From NCBI GenBank assembly GCA_019614645.1, contig JABWDB010000019.1, positions 2,960,501 through 3,024,500 of the forward strand: a DNA stretch of 64,000 bases, in the 5' to 3' direction. This stretch comes from Stratiolaelaps scimitus. Its lineage: Eukaryota > Arthropoda > Arachnida > Mesostigmata > Laelapidae. Made by a program: the position numbers and the translations under genes. Position 1 is the stretch's first letter. Each line of letters opens with the position of its first letter. Below the pieces are notes generated by a model that worked only from the letters and a program-made list of their open reading frames with translations, was not told the DNA's origin and did not search any database. Below, in pieces: positions 41,881 through 52,699 of the stretch.

Positions 41881-42382
41881 CCAAGATGGCGGAACCGGCG
41901 CCGACCCTGGCCATTGCTGGTGCCGCAGGGCTATCGGTACCCACGCTTAGCCGCCGTCGCGCATACGACCGACACCGTAGTACTGACTCATCGTATTCGG
42001 CGCAGTGGTCCATGTCGCTCTCCAACTCTTCCGGCGTGATATCGGGATGATCCCAGATCAGCTCGTCTAATTTCCCTATTTCTGCGTGCTGCCGGTCAAC
42101 CAATTCAGATATTTCTGAGACCTTTTCAAGGCCCTCTTGGGAAGTAGCGTCTATCTGTCGCAACTCTTCGCAGTTGCGAGCCATCCTATTTCGCAGTCTA
42201 GTGCGGCGACCACGAAGCACAGACAGTTTCTGCGCATTGGAGGTTGATCTGTTACTAATCTGTGCACCGGTGTCAACCGTTTCCACTTGCCGTTCCTGAT
42301 TGGTAGGTTGACGGGGTGGAGTATGATCCAACGCCATTCTTGCAAATTTCCCTGATCGGCACCACACACGTTGACCCCACAC
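41765..42382 (-). pseudogene. BEL gag, N-terminal part
   Basis: A hydrophilic, helical segment with heptad-like spacing (GLEKVSEISELVDRQHAEIG) and WDHPDITPEELESDMDHCAE, typical of the N-terminal coiled part of BEL/Pao gag. The likely start is MALDHTPPR near 42337. The frame leaves that of the downstream 785-codon frame near 41880, so a frameshift separates gag N-terminus from the rest. Confidence 0.65.
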
Positions 42383-42646
42383 TCACTTATTCGAGTTAAA
42401 AAGTCACAGAGTCACACTCACCGCACAGAACTTTCACCACACTTGCGCTGGGTCAAAATCGCCACGCCGAACGTTTGCTTGCTTGTGCTGGATCGATCGT
42501 CGACGCCGGTTTGATGAGGTTTCTCTGGCTGGTTCGCGATTAGCGCGTGTCACTTCACGAGATCGTCGTATGCCTTGCTTGCTAACCACAGAGCGGGGAG
42601 CGTCGCTTCCCTACGCACGCAAATCCTGGTCACGAAAGCACCAAAC

Positions 42647-42978
42647 TGTGGGGAAAGGGGAGGGGCCGCGGTATCGCAGTCCTTAATTCCTAATTCACAG
42701 TGGCTCGGATCGTATAGTGTTAAGTGTACGCGTGCTACTCTGTCGGATGGTTGGCTAACGGCTTACACCTAGCGCCTAACTACGCAAGGAAGACACGGAT
42801 TTTTCTCTCTACATGGACACACTGGCGTCTGTGCTCTCTACATCTCTGCATGTGTTCTGTCATGTTCACAGCAGACGCCTGTATTTATTTATCACAAGGG
42901 TACATTTCTCCTGCACGTTTCAACACAATCGTGCAACTTCCACCAATACAACTATTCTATTCAACACAATATTTCACA
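42647..42978 (-). repeat. BEL element 5' LTR
   Basis: 332 bp, same termini as the left LTR. It lies upstream of gag on the minus strand and is followed outside the element by TTGTG. Confidence 0.93.
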
Positions 42979-42999
42979 TTGTGGGTGGACTCAACACCC

Positions 43000-44590
43000 T
43001 ATGATGTGAATAATTCGTTTCCTACCTAATTGGACTCGGTGTGACAAACAAGTGATCGAGGTAGGGTGATTTCATAATAATTCAAGTTCAGTTCTTTGTT
43101 GCGGTCATTTTTTAATAAAGTATTCGTAGATCACATTATTTTATTCATTATATCATTCTTTACCTTGCCGACTATATTTCGTGATCTCCTTGTTAGTGAG
43201 CAACGCGGTTATATCAAAAGCAGATCTGCAGAGGCCCAGCTGATTGACATGATTCATGGTTGGGCTCTTTTTTAAAATGAAAAGGTTGGCTTTAATTGCG
43301 TTTACTTTAATGTTTCTAAAGCATCAGCTCCCTCATAGTAATACCTAAAAGGTTAAGAGCTGAGGCCTGTCACATAGGGGAAAAGCTGAGGGTCAGCTCG
43401 AAAAACAATCATTAAGCATCAGCTGGACCTTCTAATCACTAAACTTCTATTTCTTAAAGTAGACCCCAAAACAGCACTAACTGGATCCGAAGTTATCCCA
43501 CTGACTGAAAATCCTGCCTAAAGGTAAACAACACAATCACCACGGTCGATTGATGCCCACTCGAAATGCCCCGAGGTTCATGCGTCGGCCCTCTATTGTT
43601 CTGTAGCTATGTGTTACACACCAAAAAAATTGTTCAATTTCAGTTTTTCAATTTTTCAGTTCGTCTGGCGTCAAGCATAAGCTCTATGATTTTTTTTGGA
43701 GGAGGAAATTTTCTTCAAACGCACGAACACCACCAGAGACATTGCAATCTCAATAGAAGTGGGCCTATCCAGTGCAGGATTCGAGCGGATAACAAAGCGT
43801 CCCTACTTGCTAAAACCATCCTCTGCTCAGAGTCTATCTCTGTCTTAGAGTCGGCACGGTTGGCGTTACGTCGATTTCTAGGGAAGGTTTGTAACTTCTC
43901 CGGCTAGTGTTCTACAGCCGGATGCCTTAGTCTTCTAGGATAAGTTCTATGTCGATGATTTGAAACTGTACCATTGTCCTTCAATTAATCATCGACCCCG
44001 TTGAACAGACCTGTACTATAAAGGGCACGTTAATCTCCATTCGGAAATGCACTGTCTTGTGTACTAGTAATTACAAAAACGAATAAACAAATCAGTTCCA
44101 CCAGTATTAAATAATGACGCTCAGGTGAGATGCGAGATGGTGAGCGACACGCCAATTTTGTCTATCCCATTTTGACGCAGGCAGTCGCAAACTAGTCAAA
44201 CCTCTGATTGGCTGCTGTCAGCTGTTCCTCTGTTCTTATTTTTCTATGTATAGGCTGATTGCTTTCCTCATATAAGTGTCAGCCTGACGCAATTCACTCT
44301 GTGGTTAAAACCCATGACCAAGTTCTAGGGCATAGTTACTCGAGCTCGATATCCGTAATAGGCTGTAGAGACAGAAACATGTTCGATCTCGGTTATTGTG
44401 GGTGAACTCAACACCCTATGATGTGAATAATTCGTTTCCTACCTAATTGGACGAAGGACATAGAGAAGGCTCGACACACCCCTCGGTGTGACAAACAAGT
44501 GATCGAGGTGGGGTGATTTCATAATAAGTCAAGTTCAGTTCTTTGTTACGGTCATTTTCTAATAAAGCATGTGGTGGACTGGTGGATCAT
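43000..44590. repeat. Unit 2 distal part: RT relic copy 2 and solo upstream region
   Basis: 43170-44060 is colinear with 26190-27090, including PRGSCVGPLLF, the inserted retroposon (43700-43950) and YVDDLKLY near 43950. 44090-44590 repeats the region upstream of genes A and B (compare 25660-26150 and 27115-27600) without any exons. Confidence 0.7.
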
Positions 44591-46155
44591 ATTATATAGT
44601 ATAAATGACGTTCTATACCTCTGTCACAATTTCGACAGTTAATTAAACTAATGGATATGTGACAAAGAAAGAGAAAAGACGCATAAAGCACCAGTATAGG
44701 TACGAATGTTCTTTCGTGTCTTACTAAATTTGCTATTTCAACTGGAATATAACTAAGGGGGAAAGTTGACCGGCTAGATATGAATCACAAGCTTGAGCTC
44801 CGTATTGACACCTCCCGCCAAGTACCACCGGTGCGGGAGAGGTTTGAGCCAATGCAAATCAAAGATACGTCTCAGTTTTTCTCATGCTGAAAACAGCGAC
44901 GTTATCTTACACCGCTTAGATAAAACTATCTGGGAATCGTTGCGGAGTCTAATTGAAATGCATAGCCAGAGAAGTTCTAGCAATATAAGGCTGAAAACAC
45001 GACGCCTATTTGGTTAAAGAAGTTTGGTTGAAATTGCACAATGTACATTCTAATAGAAATGTTTTTCACAAAGTTTGCCCACCTTTTATTTTTCAATATA
45101 ACCTTGTTTATAATAAAGATTTTGTCCACATGCTAAAACGTGAGGAAAAAGGCGTTCTGTAAAGCTCATACGAACTTTATTTTGCTGCTTGCATAAACAA
45201 AAAATATTTGATTTCAGGCTCTAGCCTTGTACGCTGGCCTCGATGCGTGGTCGATCTCACTGTTAAGACGCATTTCTGAAACAAGGAATATTTTAACAGT
45301 GTTATCTATTCGAGACATCTTTTACATTTTATCCAATTGTATCTGAATTAGGTATCGTGTTGTTGTATAATATGAACGTGCGGTCTCTGTTGTTAAAGGG
45401 GCATGATTGAGCTCTTATACGAGTAATTGAGTTAGAGCAAATCTCAGCACATGTTCTATCTAACAAAATAGTGGTTCTCGTTTTAGCCTAAACACAGTGT
45501 TTCCATTCGTATATTCGCTTGGATTTCTCCTAATTCACTTCTAATAAATTTTCAGCTGGGTTATTAGCTATTGATCTGACAATTTCGTGATGTACAGGCC
45601 GCTTGTCTGAACGCACTGTCTGCCTTGGGTACCAGACTTGGGCATCTTAACCTCAGCGATATCTCTCTAGAGTATAGAGAGGTTTCTGTATCTCATTGAC
45701 TGCCTATAGTGAAACCAAGACAAATATCGCTTTGTAACTGAGGGATTGTAAGTGACCAAGGAGGTGAATGGCATCTATCACTACGCTGCGATCGCCATTG
45801 ATTCCCTATGGACAAAGTTGCTGTAGAATCATTCTACTTCGTCATTAGGTCCGACCTAATTGCTGCTTTGGAAAGTTGATAAAAGCTGTTGTTCACCTCT
45901 ACATGCTTAATTAGTCGTCGTTGATAAGTGAAAACGTATTAGAGAGTTCTTGAGAGTGAAGTAAGACTCGATGTATATAGGCGGTTGGGGAGCGATTTGT
46001 AGAAATTCGGTGTTTTTTATGGGCAGACCTGCAAGCGACTTCACATGTTATTTTAGTCTATCTAAGCAAATACAAACCTCTGAGTCAGCGATCGAGCAAA
46101 CGCTTTAGGAACCTGTTATATCCTTGATTGAAAAACAAATAAGCATTAAGGTAAT
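44590..46155. repeat. Tandem array unit 3, truncated
   Basis: R segment plus the start of the middle part, colinear with 20735-22290 and 31450-33020. Homology ends at AAACAAATAAGCATTAAGG near 46155, so gene exons are absent. Confidence 0.7.
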
Positions 46156-46636
46156 CCGGGTGAGTAAGCACGCCAAACTAATAAATAGTAACGCCCAATA
46201 CAATATTAGTAGATTAAAGAACGAGTATGAGGTTTTTTTGACTTATACTATATAGTCTTTCAAAGACAGCTTTCTTGAAACTTAAACAACGTTTTACGAT
46301 TCCACAGCTATATGAAATTATTTTAATTAACTTTCGCCGGAAAGCACAACATGATATGATGGTTCTTCATGCAGTAATGAATATTCCACTTAGAGAACTA
46401 TTTATTTCATAATATTTTATAAGGAGGTCTTAATTGAACAATGTGGTGCATTGAACAATTGTAAAAATATTTCTCCCCAATATCTTCATTGATATCCGAC
46501 TTTTGGTTGAATGGAGGTGAATTGATTTTGGTAAAACCTCTATGGGGCTCGTGGGCGTACGGTTAACCTGTTTCAATCTCCGAATCAACGTGGAACTATG
46601 TTATACTTTATTCAAACATACAGTAGGTCGGAATTT
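46156..46636. other. Unassigned spacer
   Basis: AT-rich, no frame with a recognisable motif and no copy elsewhere in the window. Confidence 0.6.
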
Positions 46637-47170
46637 CTAGGGATTATGAGGGTGGGGTGGGGGTGGTGAGGACGACAATGTCCCGAGGAAGGCGATGGCG
46701 TTGCCTCTCTGCACAGAGAGGGACAGGCGCTGCCGAAGGAAAGAGCCAGCGCGCTTGTCCCCGGTGGCGCGGATCAACCTGTGGTACACCCCCTCGAGGA
46801 AGTTCGCAGTGAGTGGGCCGTGCCCGCCCAGGGTCTCAAAGGCAAGGGGGGAAAACAGGTGCGTTGCTTGGAGTGCGGCGTACTTCCTCAGCTTTGCCCG
46901 CTCCGCGCGCGCTACTGCGTAACCGGGGATGGTTGCACAGTGGTTGACATAAGAAGGTGCTAGAGTGTCAACCACAGTGCCGTCCCAAACCAGGTGCTGG
47001 CCTCGATGGAAGGGGATAAGGGTGAGGCCGTCAGGGCGGCGCCCGTCAGAGGTGTCGAGGCCCAGAATTCGGATCTCCGAATTGATATATTTAAAGGTAT
47101 TTGTACAATTCAGGCGGGGATCCCTGCAGGGTATACGTTCCTTTGCATATGCCGGGAATACAACTTTCAT
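46637..47170 (-). pseudogene. Retroelement C-terminal (RPDG-type) domain, best-preserved copy
   Basis: Reads RRPDGLTLIPFHRGQHLVWD, then VVDTLAPSYVN, ARAERAKLRKYAALQATHLF, PLAFETLGG and FLRQRLSLSVQRGNAIAFLG. This is the recurrent C-terminal domain of an RT-bearing retroelement group; the RPDG and WDGTVVDT spacing resembles a PD-(D/E)XK-like arrangement, which is speculative. The RT part may correspond to the relic at 52.0-52.5 kb. A proline run ends the frame. It is truncated at both ends. Confidence 0.5.
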
Positions 47171-47499
47171 TGTGTTTTTGATGTTACAAACATATGTTAG
47201 GTGTCACGACATAATGCTATTTCTATATATAATAGTCGAATATATATTCGAACACAATATATATACGTTTTTGGTAGGTTGACGGCAAATCAATGGTTCG
47301 CCTTTTTATTTCATCATTACTTCCATGTTGTGTAAAGTTTTTGAAAATAAAGGTTTTTGTAGGGAAAGAGGAATATCTATATAGTTTCGATTTGTATATC
47401 TATATATATTAGACTTAGCCAATAAAAATGAGACACATATAAATTTCAAAGATCGGCCAAACCAAGTGAGCTAAAACAAAGATTTTTTACTATGAGTTA

Positions 47500-48530
47500 G
47501 AGGTATGCACCCTTTTTATTTATACACTGGTCCCAGAGTGCTGGCAGCCTTCTGTCGGCCAGGTATGCACCATTTCTATTCCCATTTATAACTTCGTTAT
47601 TTAAGGCCTCTCGGAGTACGTCGATGTTTGCATACCTTTTGCCACCTATAGCCCTCTTTAATCGATGGAAGCAACCTTAGTCACACGGGCTAGGAAGAAT
47701 AGGGAGGGGTGACGCCACCGCTCAATCTTGTTGGTCTTAAGTCAGGACGTAATTTAATCGGTACGATGTGTCCTAGCATTGTCATCGAGCAGCCACACTC
47801 GGTGCTTCCTATTGCCCTGCCAATTATATATAAGTCCCTTCAAGAACTCAAGATATCAAGCCGCCGAGTCCATTTTTTCTTTTGGGCCCAAAGTCTCGTA
47901 GTAGCCAATTCCGTTGAAATCCATGGCAAGTGCTACCATTACTTTAGACTCGAATCTATTTGCTACTGCTCCTGCTAGTGCCTGTTCATCTGGTCGTAAC
48001 CACTGTTTCACTTGATTTTGTTCCGGTCCCCTATACAGGCTTGCCCATATCTCGTTCACTGCAACGATATGCTCTAAGCTACTCTTTTGCTGCCTATATA
48101 TATCTTCAAATTGTCTCGCAAACACTCCTCACGCATCTTCAGTTAGCCAGGACCGAGTCCATGAGGGACCTATTTTTACCCATACTCAGATTATTTTTAA
48201 TAATTGGACGACATGTTTCACGAGGCATGCCAATTTCAGCCAATAAAGCCGTCAATGACCAAGCTCTAGTTTGCTCAAAAGCTTTTTCGATTATTTCGAT
48301 CCGTTCGTCTAATCGAGATTCGGGAAGGGGCGCGCGCCCTCGATGTTTATTAATGTCGCCTTACCTAAACTGAGCACACCAACGGTGCACCCTGTGCTCG
48401 ACTTAGGCCATTGTGGCCTGTGCACACTAACCAACATTCGATGCATTTCAACTGGGCATTTCTCCTCCGACACTTTCTTTCTGAGAATGCAAGTAGGAGG
48501 GACGTGGTGCGCCGGTCGCCATTTCGAACG
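47500..48530 (-). pseudogene. Degenerate mariner-family transposase
   Basis: Minus-strand text across several frames matches mariner transposase order: LDERIEIIEKAFEQTRAWSL near 48300, VAVNEIWASLYRGPEQNQVK near 48055, VMVALAMDFNGIGYYETLGP, and the C-terminal FHRLKRAIGGKRYANIDVLR and RRLPALWDQCI near 47540. The segment that normally reads with a catalytic Asp before Glu-x-Trp is N-E-x-W here. Many stops and shifts; no terminal inverted repeats identified at the ends. Confidence 0.6.
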
Positions 48531-48559
48531 CCTAACGAAAGCTGAATGCTAGCGGCTTT

Positions 48560-48921
48560 CGCGCCTCATGCTTGCTAATTGTTGTGTCCCCCAAAGACGA
48601 AGTTTATGTTGTGATATTTTATCAAGAGCTCGCGACATTCGTGACCAATATAGCGTCGTTAAACGACGGAACTTAAAGCATGCTTTACAATTTTTACTTC
48701 ACGTTGCCTCGAATGATCCCCTTGATAGCGAGCAACGCAATTTTAGCAAAAGTAGATCTGCATGGGCCCAGCTGATTGAAATAATTCATGGGCTCTTTTT
48801 CAAAATGGGAAAGTTGGCTTTGATTGCGTTTACTTTGATGTCTCTAAAGCATTTGCCCAAATCAACCGAACCTTCTAATTTCTAAACTTCTGTTTCATAA
48901 GATGAATCCAAAACAGCGCTA
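48560..48921 (+). pseudogene. LINE RT relic copy 3, left part
   Basis: Plus-strand frames give LDSEQRNFSKSRSAWAQLIE at 48721 and, in a shifted frame, FDCVYFDVSKAFAQINRT around 48815, the RT motif A region. It is colinear with 26200-26500. It breaks at 48922 and resumes at about 51607. Confidence 0.65.
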
Positions 48922-48923
48922 GG

Positions 48924-49140
48924 TATTTTACTACATCTAGATGATTATATCTAGCAGCTAAGTATAAAGGAGTCTCACCTCTATCTTTAGTAGCATTAAT
49001 ATCAACTCCTTTTTCTACAAAATATTTCACTGCATTTAAATTACCTTGCTCAGCAGCTAAGGGTAAAGATGTATTGCTATGATCCTCTGTGACCTGCTGT
49101 CCTTCTATAGTTAGTGATATTGTTGTTAGCAACAGGCGAA
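48924..49140 (-). pseudogene. Ankyrin-repeat fragment
   Basis: The minus-strand frame contains LPLAAEQGNLNAVKYFVEKG, VDINATKDRGETPLYLAARY and NHLDVVKYL: almost two ankyrin repeats with the TPLYLAA signature. It is cut in mid-repeat at 48924 where LINE RT relic begins, and is fused upstream to unrelated sequence. AT-rich codon use contrasts with the GC-richer Gypsy relic next to it. Ankyrin genes of this style are common in arthropod hosts, their endosymbionts and some mobile elements; I cannot decide which from this fragment. Confidence 0.6.
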
Positions 49141-49308
49141 TAGAGAGCGGGACTGGCCGGAACATCGAGCTCTGCCAGCTGAGGAGGTGGACGCGCTGAG
49201 TTAAGGTCAGATCCCGCGGAATGATGCTTGGAGGGAGTCGCGATCGAGCTACGGAAGGTCAACGCAAGCTGGGCGGTCGAGTGCAGCCCAGACGGGGCGT
49301 AACAGACA

Positions 49309-50091
49309 GTGCGGTGCGGCTCGGGACATGAAACAAGTGACGCACAATGCCCGGCACGGAACGCTAGATGTAGGAGACTTGGACACTATGCCGCTAGATG
49401 TGGATCGAGCGAACAAAGAATTTTATCCGTGACTGCTGTAGGACATGACGAGAATGAAGAATTTAATAACAATGATGATACTGTGTACGTGTATTCGGTA
49501 GCATTTGTTAATGGGGACAGGTTGTCGTATAAGGTGAAAGTGTATGGCTATGGGGTAGTTTTCATGGTAGATTCCGACATGGCGACAGCTACGATAATCG
49601 CGCGGAAGGATTTTAGAGGGGAGTTGGATTCGATAAGGCCGGCGGGGAAGAAATTAGTGGCATATCCAATGGCCGAGCAATTGGAGTGCTAGATGAGACC
49701 AATGTGGAATTAGAGTGTGAAGGGAAATAAGTCGTGGTGTAGAGTCTACATAATGGAGGAAGGACAGTCTATTCTAGGAATGGACGTTTTGAAAACTCTA
49801 GGAGTAACTATAGATTGTCGCTCTGGGCTATGTTGGGTAGCAGCAGTTAATAATGGAGTGCTTTTGGATTACTCGAGCAAGTTCAGCAGGTTGTTTTCTG
49901 GCGAGCTGGGATTGATAAAGCGATTTAAGCATAGGATAAAATTGCGCAGGTTGCCGTCGGAGATCCGCCCTAAGGTGAAGGAAATGATAGATTCCATGCT
50001 GAGTCAAGGGATAATTGAGAAAACGTATGCGTCTGATTGGGCTTGCGCTTTGGTCATAGTTCAAATCAAGAGTGGTGGTCTTAGACTGTGA
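49309..50091 (+). pseudogene. Gypsy gag zinc knuckle, protease and RT start
   Basis: Two frames separated by a stop (49690) and a shift. CRRLGHYAARC is a gag zinc knuckle. VFMVDSDMATATIIARKDF at the protease site has D-S-D where D-S-G is required. SILGMDVLKTLGVTID closes the protease, and the RT N-terminus has EMIDSMLSQGIIEKTYASDW, ending at TGA 50089-50091. Confidence 0.75.
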
Positions 50092-50094
50092 TAT

Positions 50095-50967
50095 TTGAAT
50101 AAGGCGGTAATAAACAATGCTTTTCCCATTTCTCGTCTAAAGGATTTATTATTGGAGTTGCAAGGGGCAGCGGTGTTTTTGAAGATTGATGCTTTGAGTG
50201 CGTATTTTCAGTTGGAGTTGGCTCCGGAGTTGCGTGCTCTGACCTCGTTCATCACTCCATGGTGTCTCTTCCGATTTAGGCGTGTACCGCAGGGATTGTG
50301 TTCGGCGCCAGGGGCATTTCAGGACGTCATACAAAGCTTACTGGGAGACCTCGAGGGACTAGTGATTTAGTTAGACGATATTTTAGTGTTCGGGAGGCCT
50401 ACGGAGGAACACAATCAACGTTTAGAAGTATTCTGAGTAGGATAGAACAAGGCGGTGTGACCTTGAACTTCAAATGTTTGTTTCGTGTGTCTGTGGTTGA
50501 TTTCGTAGGGTACTCTGTCAGTCGGAAGGGGGTGAAACCTACGTGAGGTAATTGCAAGGCAATTCAAGAAATGCCTAAGCCTCAGAATGCTGCGCAATGG
50601 AGGTCAGTGTTGGGGGCTGTTTCTTTTTATATTCGCTGCGTTTCAAATTTTGCAGACTGGACCGAACCTCTCCGCAGATGACTTAGACAGGGCAGTTCGT
50701 TTGACGAATGCACAAGATCATGCATTCGAGGACATTAAAAAGCAGATTAAAGATGCAGCTCCATTGGTGGTTTTCGATCTGGGCAAGTCGACCAGAGTGG
50801 CCACGGACGCTTCTGATTACGCCCTGGGGGTAGTGTTGCTGCAACGTCATGGAGATCGGGAGCTGGCTGTGGCATATGCGTCCGCCACGCTGGATGGAGC
50901 CCAACGAAATTATTCCACTGGTGAGAAGGAACCGTTAGCCTGTATTTTCGCTGTAGAAAGATGTTAA
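50095..50967 (+). pseudogene. Gypsy RT and RNase H
   Basis: LNKAVINNAFPISRLKDLL, FLKIDALSAYFQLELAPE (motif A Asp present) and RVPQGLCSAPGAFQDVI. The YLDD box is destroyed: TAG at 50368-50370 replaces the Tyr codon before LDDILVFG. After several shifts RNase H resumes with FDLGKSTRVATDASDYALGV and NYSTGEKEPLACIFAVERC, then stops. Confidence 0.75.
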
Positions 50968-51040
50968 AATTTTAACAACATTTTGTCAAAAAATTTGTAA
51001 CAAAATTTTGTTAAAAAATTTGTTAAAATTTTGTCAAGTC
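50965..51040. repeat. AT-rich low-complexity tract inside RNase H
   Basis: Repeated AAAATTTTGT(C/T)AA words in both orientations replace the RNase H segment that should follow AVER in Gypsy elements. Confidence 0.7.
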
Positions 51041-51158
51041 TTGGTGACCCTATTGGGCTCGTCTGGAACGGGTCGTAAATCCATGAGTTTGGCTCGGTGA
51101 GCGGAGCGGCTTCGTTCGTACAATTACACCGTAGTATTGGCCGGGTCCGACCAATTGC

Positions 51159-51575
51159 ATGCCTGACCTGCTTTCTAGGTTGGCAGGGTCGGAAAAGGTT
51201 GCTTTGGGAGATCAGGCAGAGGATGATCTCGTTGTTGCGTCTGTTGAGACAGAGTTGAAGCTAGTGAAGTGGGAGGAGATTTCAGAGCACATAAAGGGAG
51301 ACACGCAGCTGATAGAAGTCATGAGGTTGCTTCGTAGCCGGGTACGTTCTGACCAGATACCTATGCCATGGCAGCCTATATTCAGTGAGTTATCAGTATT
51401 GAATGGGATGTTATTACGGGATAACAGGCTGGTTCTGCCTGGCCGTCTCAGAGAGAGAGCCGTTGATCTTGCGCATGTTAACGCTCATCAGGGGGTAGTT
51501 CGCACCAAGCAGAGATTTCGGTGTTATTTTTGGTGTCCCGTGATGGATCGTCAAATAGAGCAGGCTGTGTGATTC
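51159..51575 (+). pseudogene. Gypsy integrase N-terminus
   Basis: Begins with MPDLLSRLAG (the end of RNase H) and reaches the integrase HHCC region, LAHVNAHQGVVRTKQRFRC and YFWCPVMDRQIEQAV, then a stop. The catalytic core is missing. Confidence 0.75.
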
Positions 51576-51606
51576 TGTGGATTATATGGGAAGTTAGACA
51601 AAAGAG

Positions 51607-52020
51607 CTTCACTGACTGAAAGTCCTGCGTTAAGATAAACAACACAATCGCCGCGATCGACTGATGCCATTTCGAATTGCCTCAAGATTCATGCGTCGAC
51701 CCTATATTGTTCTGTATCTATGTGTTAGACCTAAAAAAATATAGCATAAGTTCTATGCTGATGATTTCAAGCTGTATGCGCCGGTTCGATACCCTGAAGA
51801 CAGGTTTGTCCTTCAATTAGCTGTTGACTCCGTTGGACAGTCGGGTAGTATGAAGGGCATGTTAAGCTCCATCCGGAAATGCGCTGTCTTGTGCACAACT
51901 AACTCTAACAGCGAATATACAGTTAATGGTGAAGTAATTAAATGCCAAGGAAGATCCATGCAGGATCTTGGCGTTATAGTCCCTACCTCTCTAGATTTTA
52001 GTCTGCACGGAGTGATGCAG
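51607..52020 (+). pseudogene. LINE RT relic copy 3, right part
   Basis: Resumes at CTTCACTGACTGAAAGTCCT, colinear with 26520 onward. Encodes HKFYADDFKLYAPVRYPEDR near 51745 (uninterrupted by the retroposon found in the other two copies) and GRSMQDLGVIVPTSLDFSLH near 51950. Confidence 0.65.
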
Positions 52021-52029
52021 AAAAAGGAG

Positions 52030-52680
52030 GAATTAGAAAAGATAAGACGTCTCAACGCCTGGCTCGCCTCCAGCTGTGAGATATGGATGACGGAACGTTG
52101 GCAGGTTGAAGCCACCCGACCCCTCCTCGACCGTTGCCTCGCAAGGACTACGCCTGCCCCTGCTGGGAGCTCACCAGGGGATCTTCCTCCTTCGATCTTC
52201 CTTCTCGGCGACGCGTATGCAGAACTTGCTCAGGATCAGCTTGGCTAGCACCGAGCCTTCGCCCTCCACGCCTTTGACGATATGGTGCTGAACGCCCTTA
52301 TGGCGATCCTCAAGCTCCAGTTTCCGCAGGCAGCGGTGTCACAAGCTATACTGCCGGTTTGCTCCGGTGGTCTCGGCATCCCCAGCATTCATCGCCTGAC
52401 ATTTGCTATGTCCACTCGCTCACGGCGGTCGCCGACATGGTCGCCAGACTCCAGTTCAGTGCTGACGATTTGCTGAAACGTGGATCTTCACTGCCGTGTT
52501 CGAGCGTAATACGCCGGCCACAATTTGGACCATGCTGTATGCGCAGAAGCTCGACGAGGAAGCGCCGCATATCGTTCGGGTCCTTCAGGAATACCGACGA
52601 CGATAGGAAGAAACACTCGAACAGATCCATTCGACGAGGATTGCCACGTTGAATTACGTAGAGCAGCAGTGGAATACCAC
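52030..52680 (+). pseudogene. Second retroelement RT C-terminal relic
   Basis: Frames around 52230-52480 contain VLNALMAILKLQFPQAAVSQ, then LPVCSGGLGIPSIHRL and, in another frame, SLTAVADMVARLQFSADDLL. The GGLGI segment is typical of the region after RT in the retroelement group whose C-terminus has the RPDG domain (46.6 kb). Frameshifted and dead. Confidence 0.45.
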
Positions 52681-52699
52681 GCCCACAAGGCCAAGATGC

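Larger units (their letters stand above)
36243..42978 (-). mobile_element. BEL/Pao LTR retrotransposon
   Basis: The element is 6,736 bp, with 332-bp direct LTRs, 5-bp target duplication TTGTG, and on the minus strand gag, A17-type protease, RT, RNase H and integrase in BEL/Pao order. After the 5' LTR (minus direction) comes GTT then TGGTGCTTTCGTGACC, a plausible tRNA primer-binding region. The LTRs differ at one visible position, but the coding region has two in-frame TAG codons and two frameshifts. It inserted into array unit 2 after that unit was formed, since unit 1 is empty at this site. Confidence 0.92.
31450..44590. repeat. Tandem array unit 2 (complete, carries gene B, split by BEL element)
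   Basis: Same order as unit 1: R segment, middle part, gene exons 4 to 1, upstream region, then after the BEL insertion the RT relic and second upstream copy. 24300-25000 and 34500-35230 are almost identical, so the duplication is recent. Confidence 0.75.
49200..51600 (+). mobile_element. Degenerate Gypsy-type LTR retrotransposon body
   Basis: Ordered plus-strand fragments of gag zinc knuckle, protease, RT, RNase H and integrase N-terminus with repeated stops and frame changes. LTRs were not found. With the ankyrin fragment it occupies an interval (about 48922-51607) that interrupts a LINE RT relic. Confidence 0.7.

Noticed and set aside
47709..48373. Plus-strand frames over the mariner relic
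   Set aside because: They are antisense to transposase text, which accounts for their partial openness.
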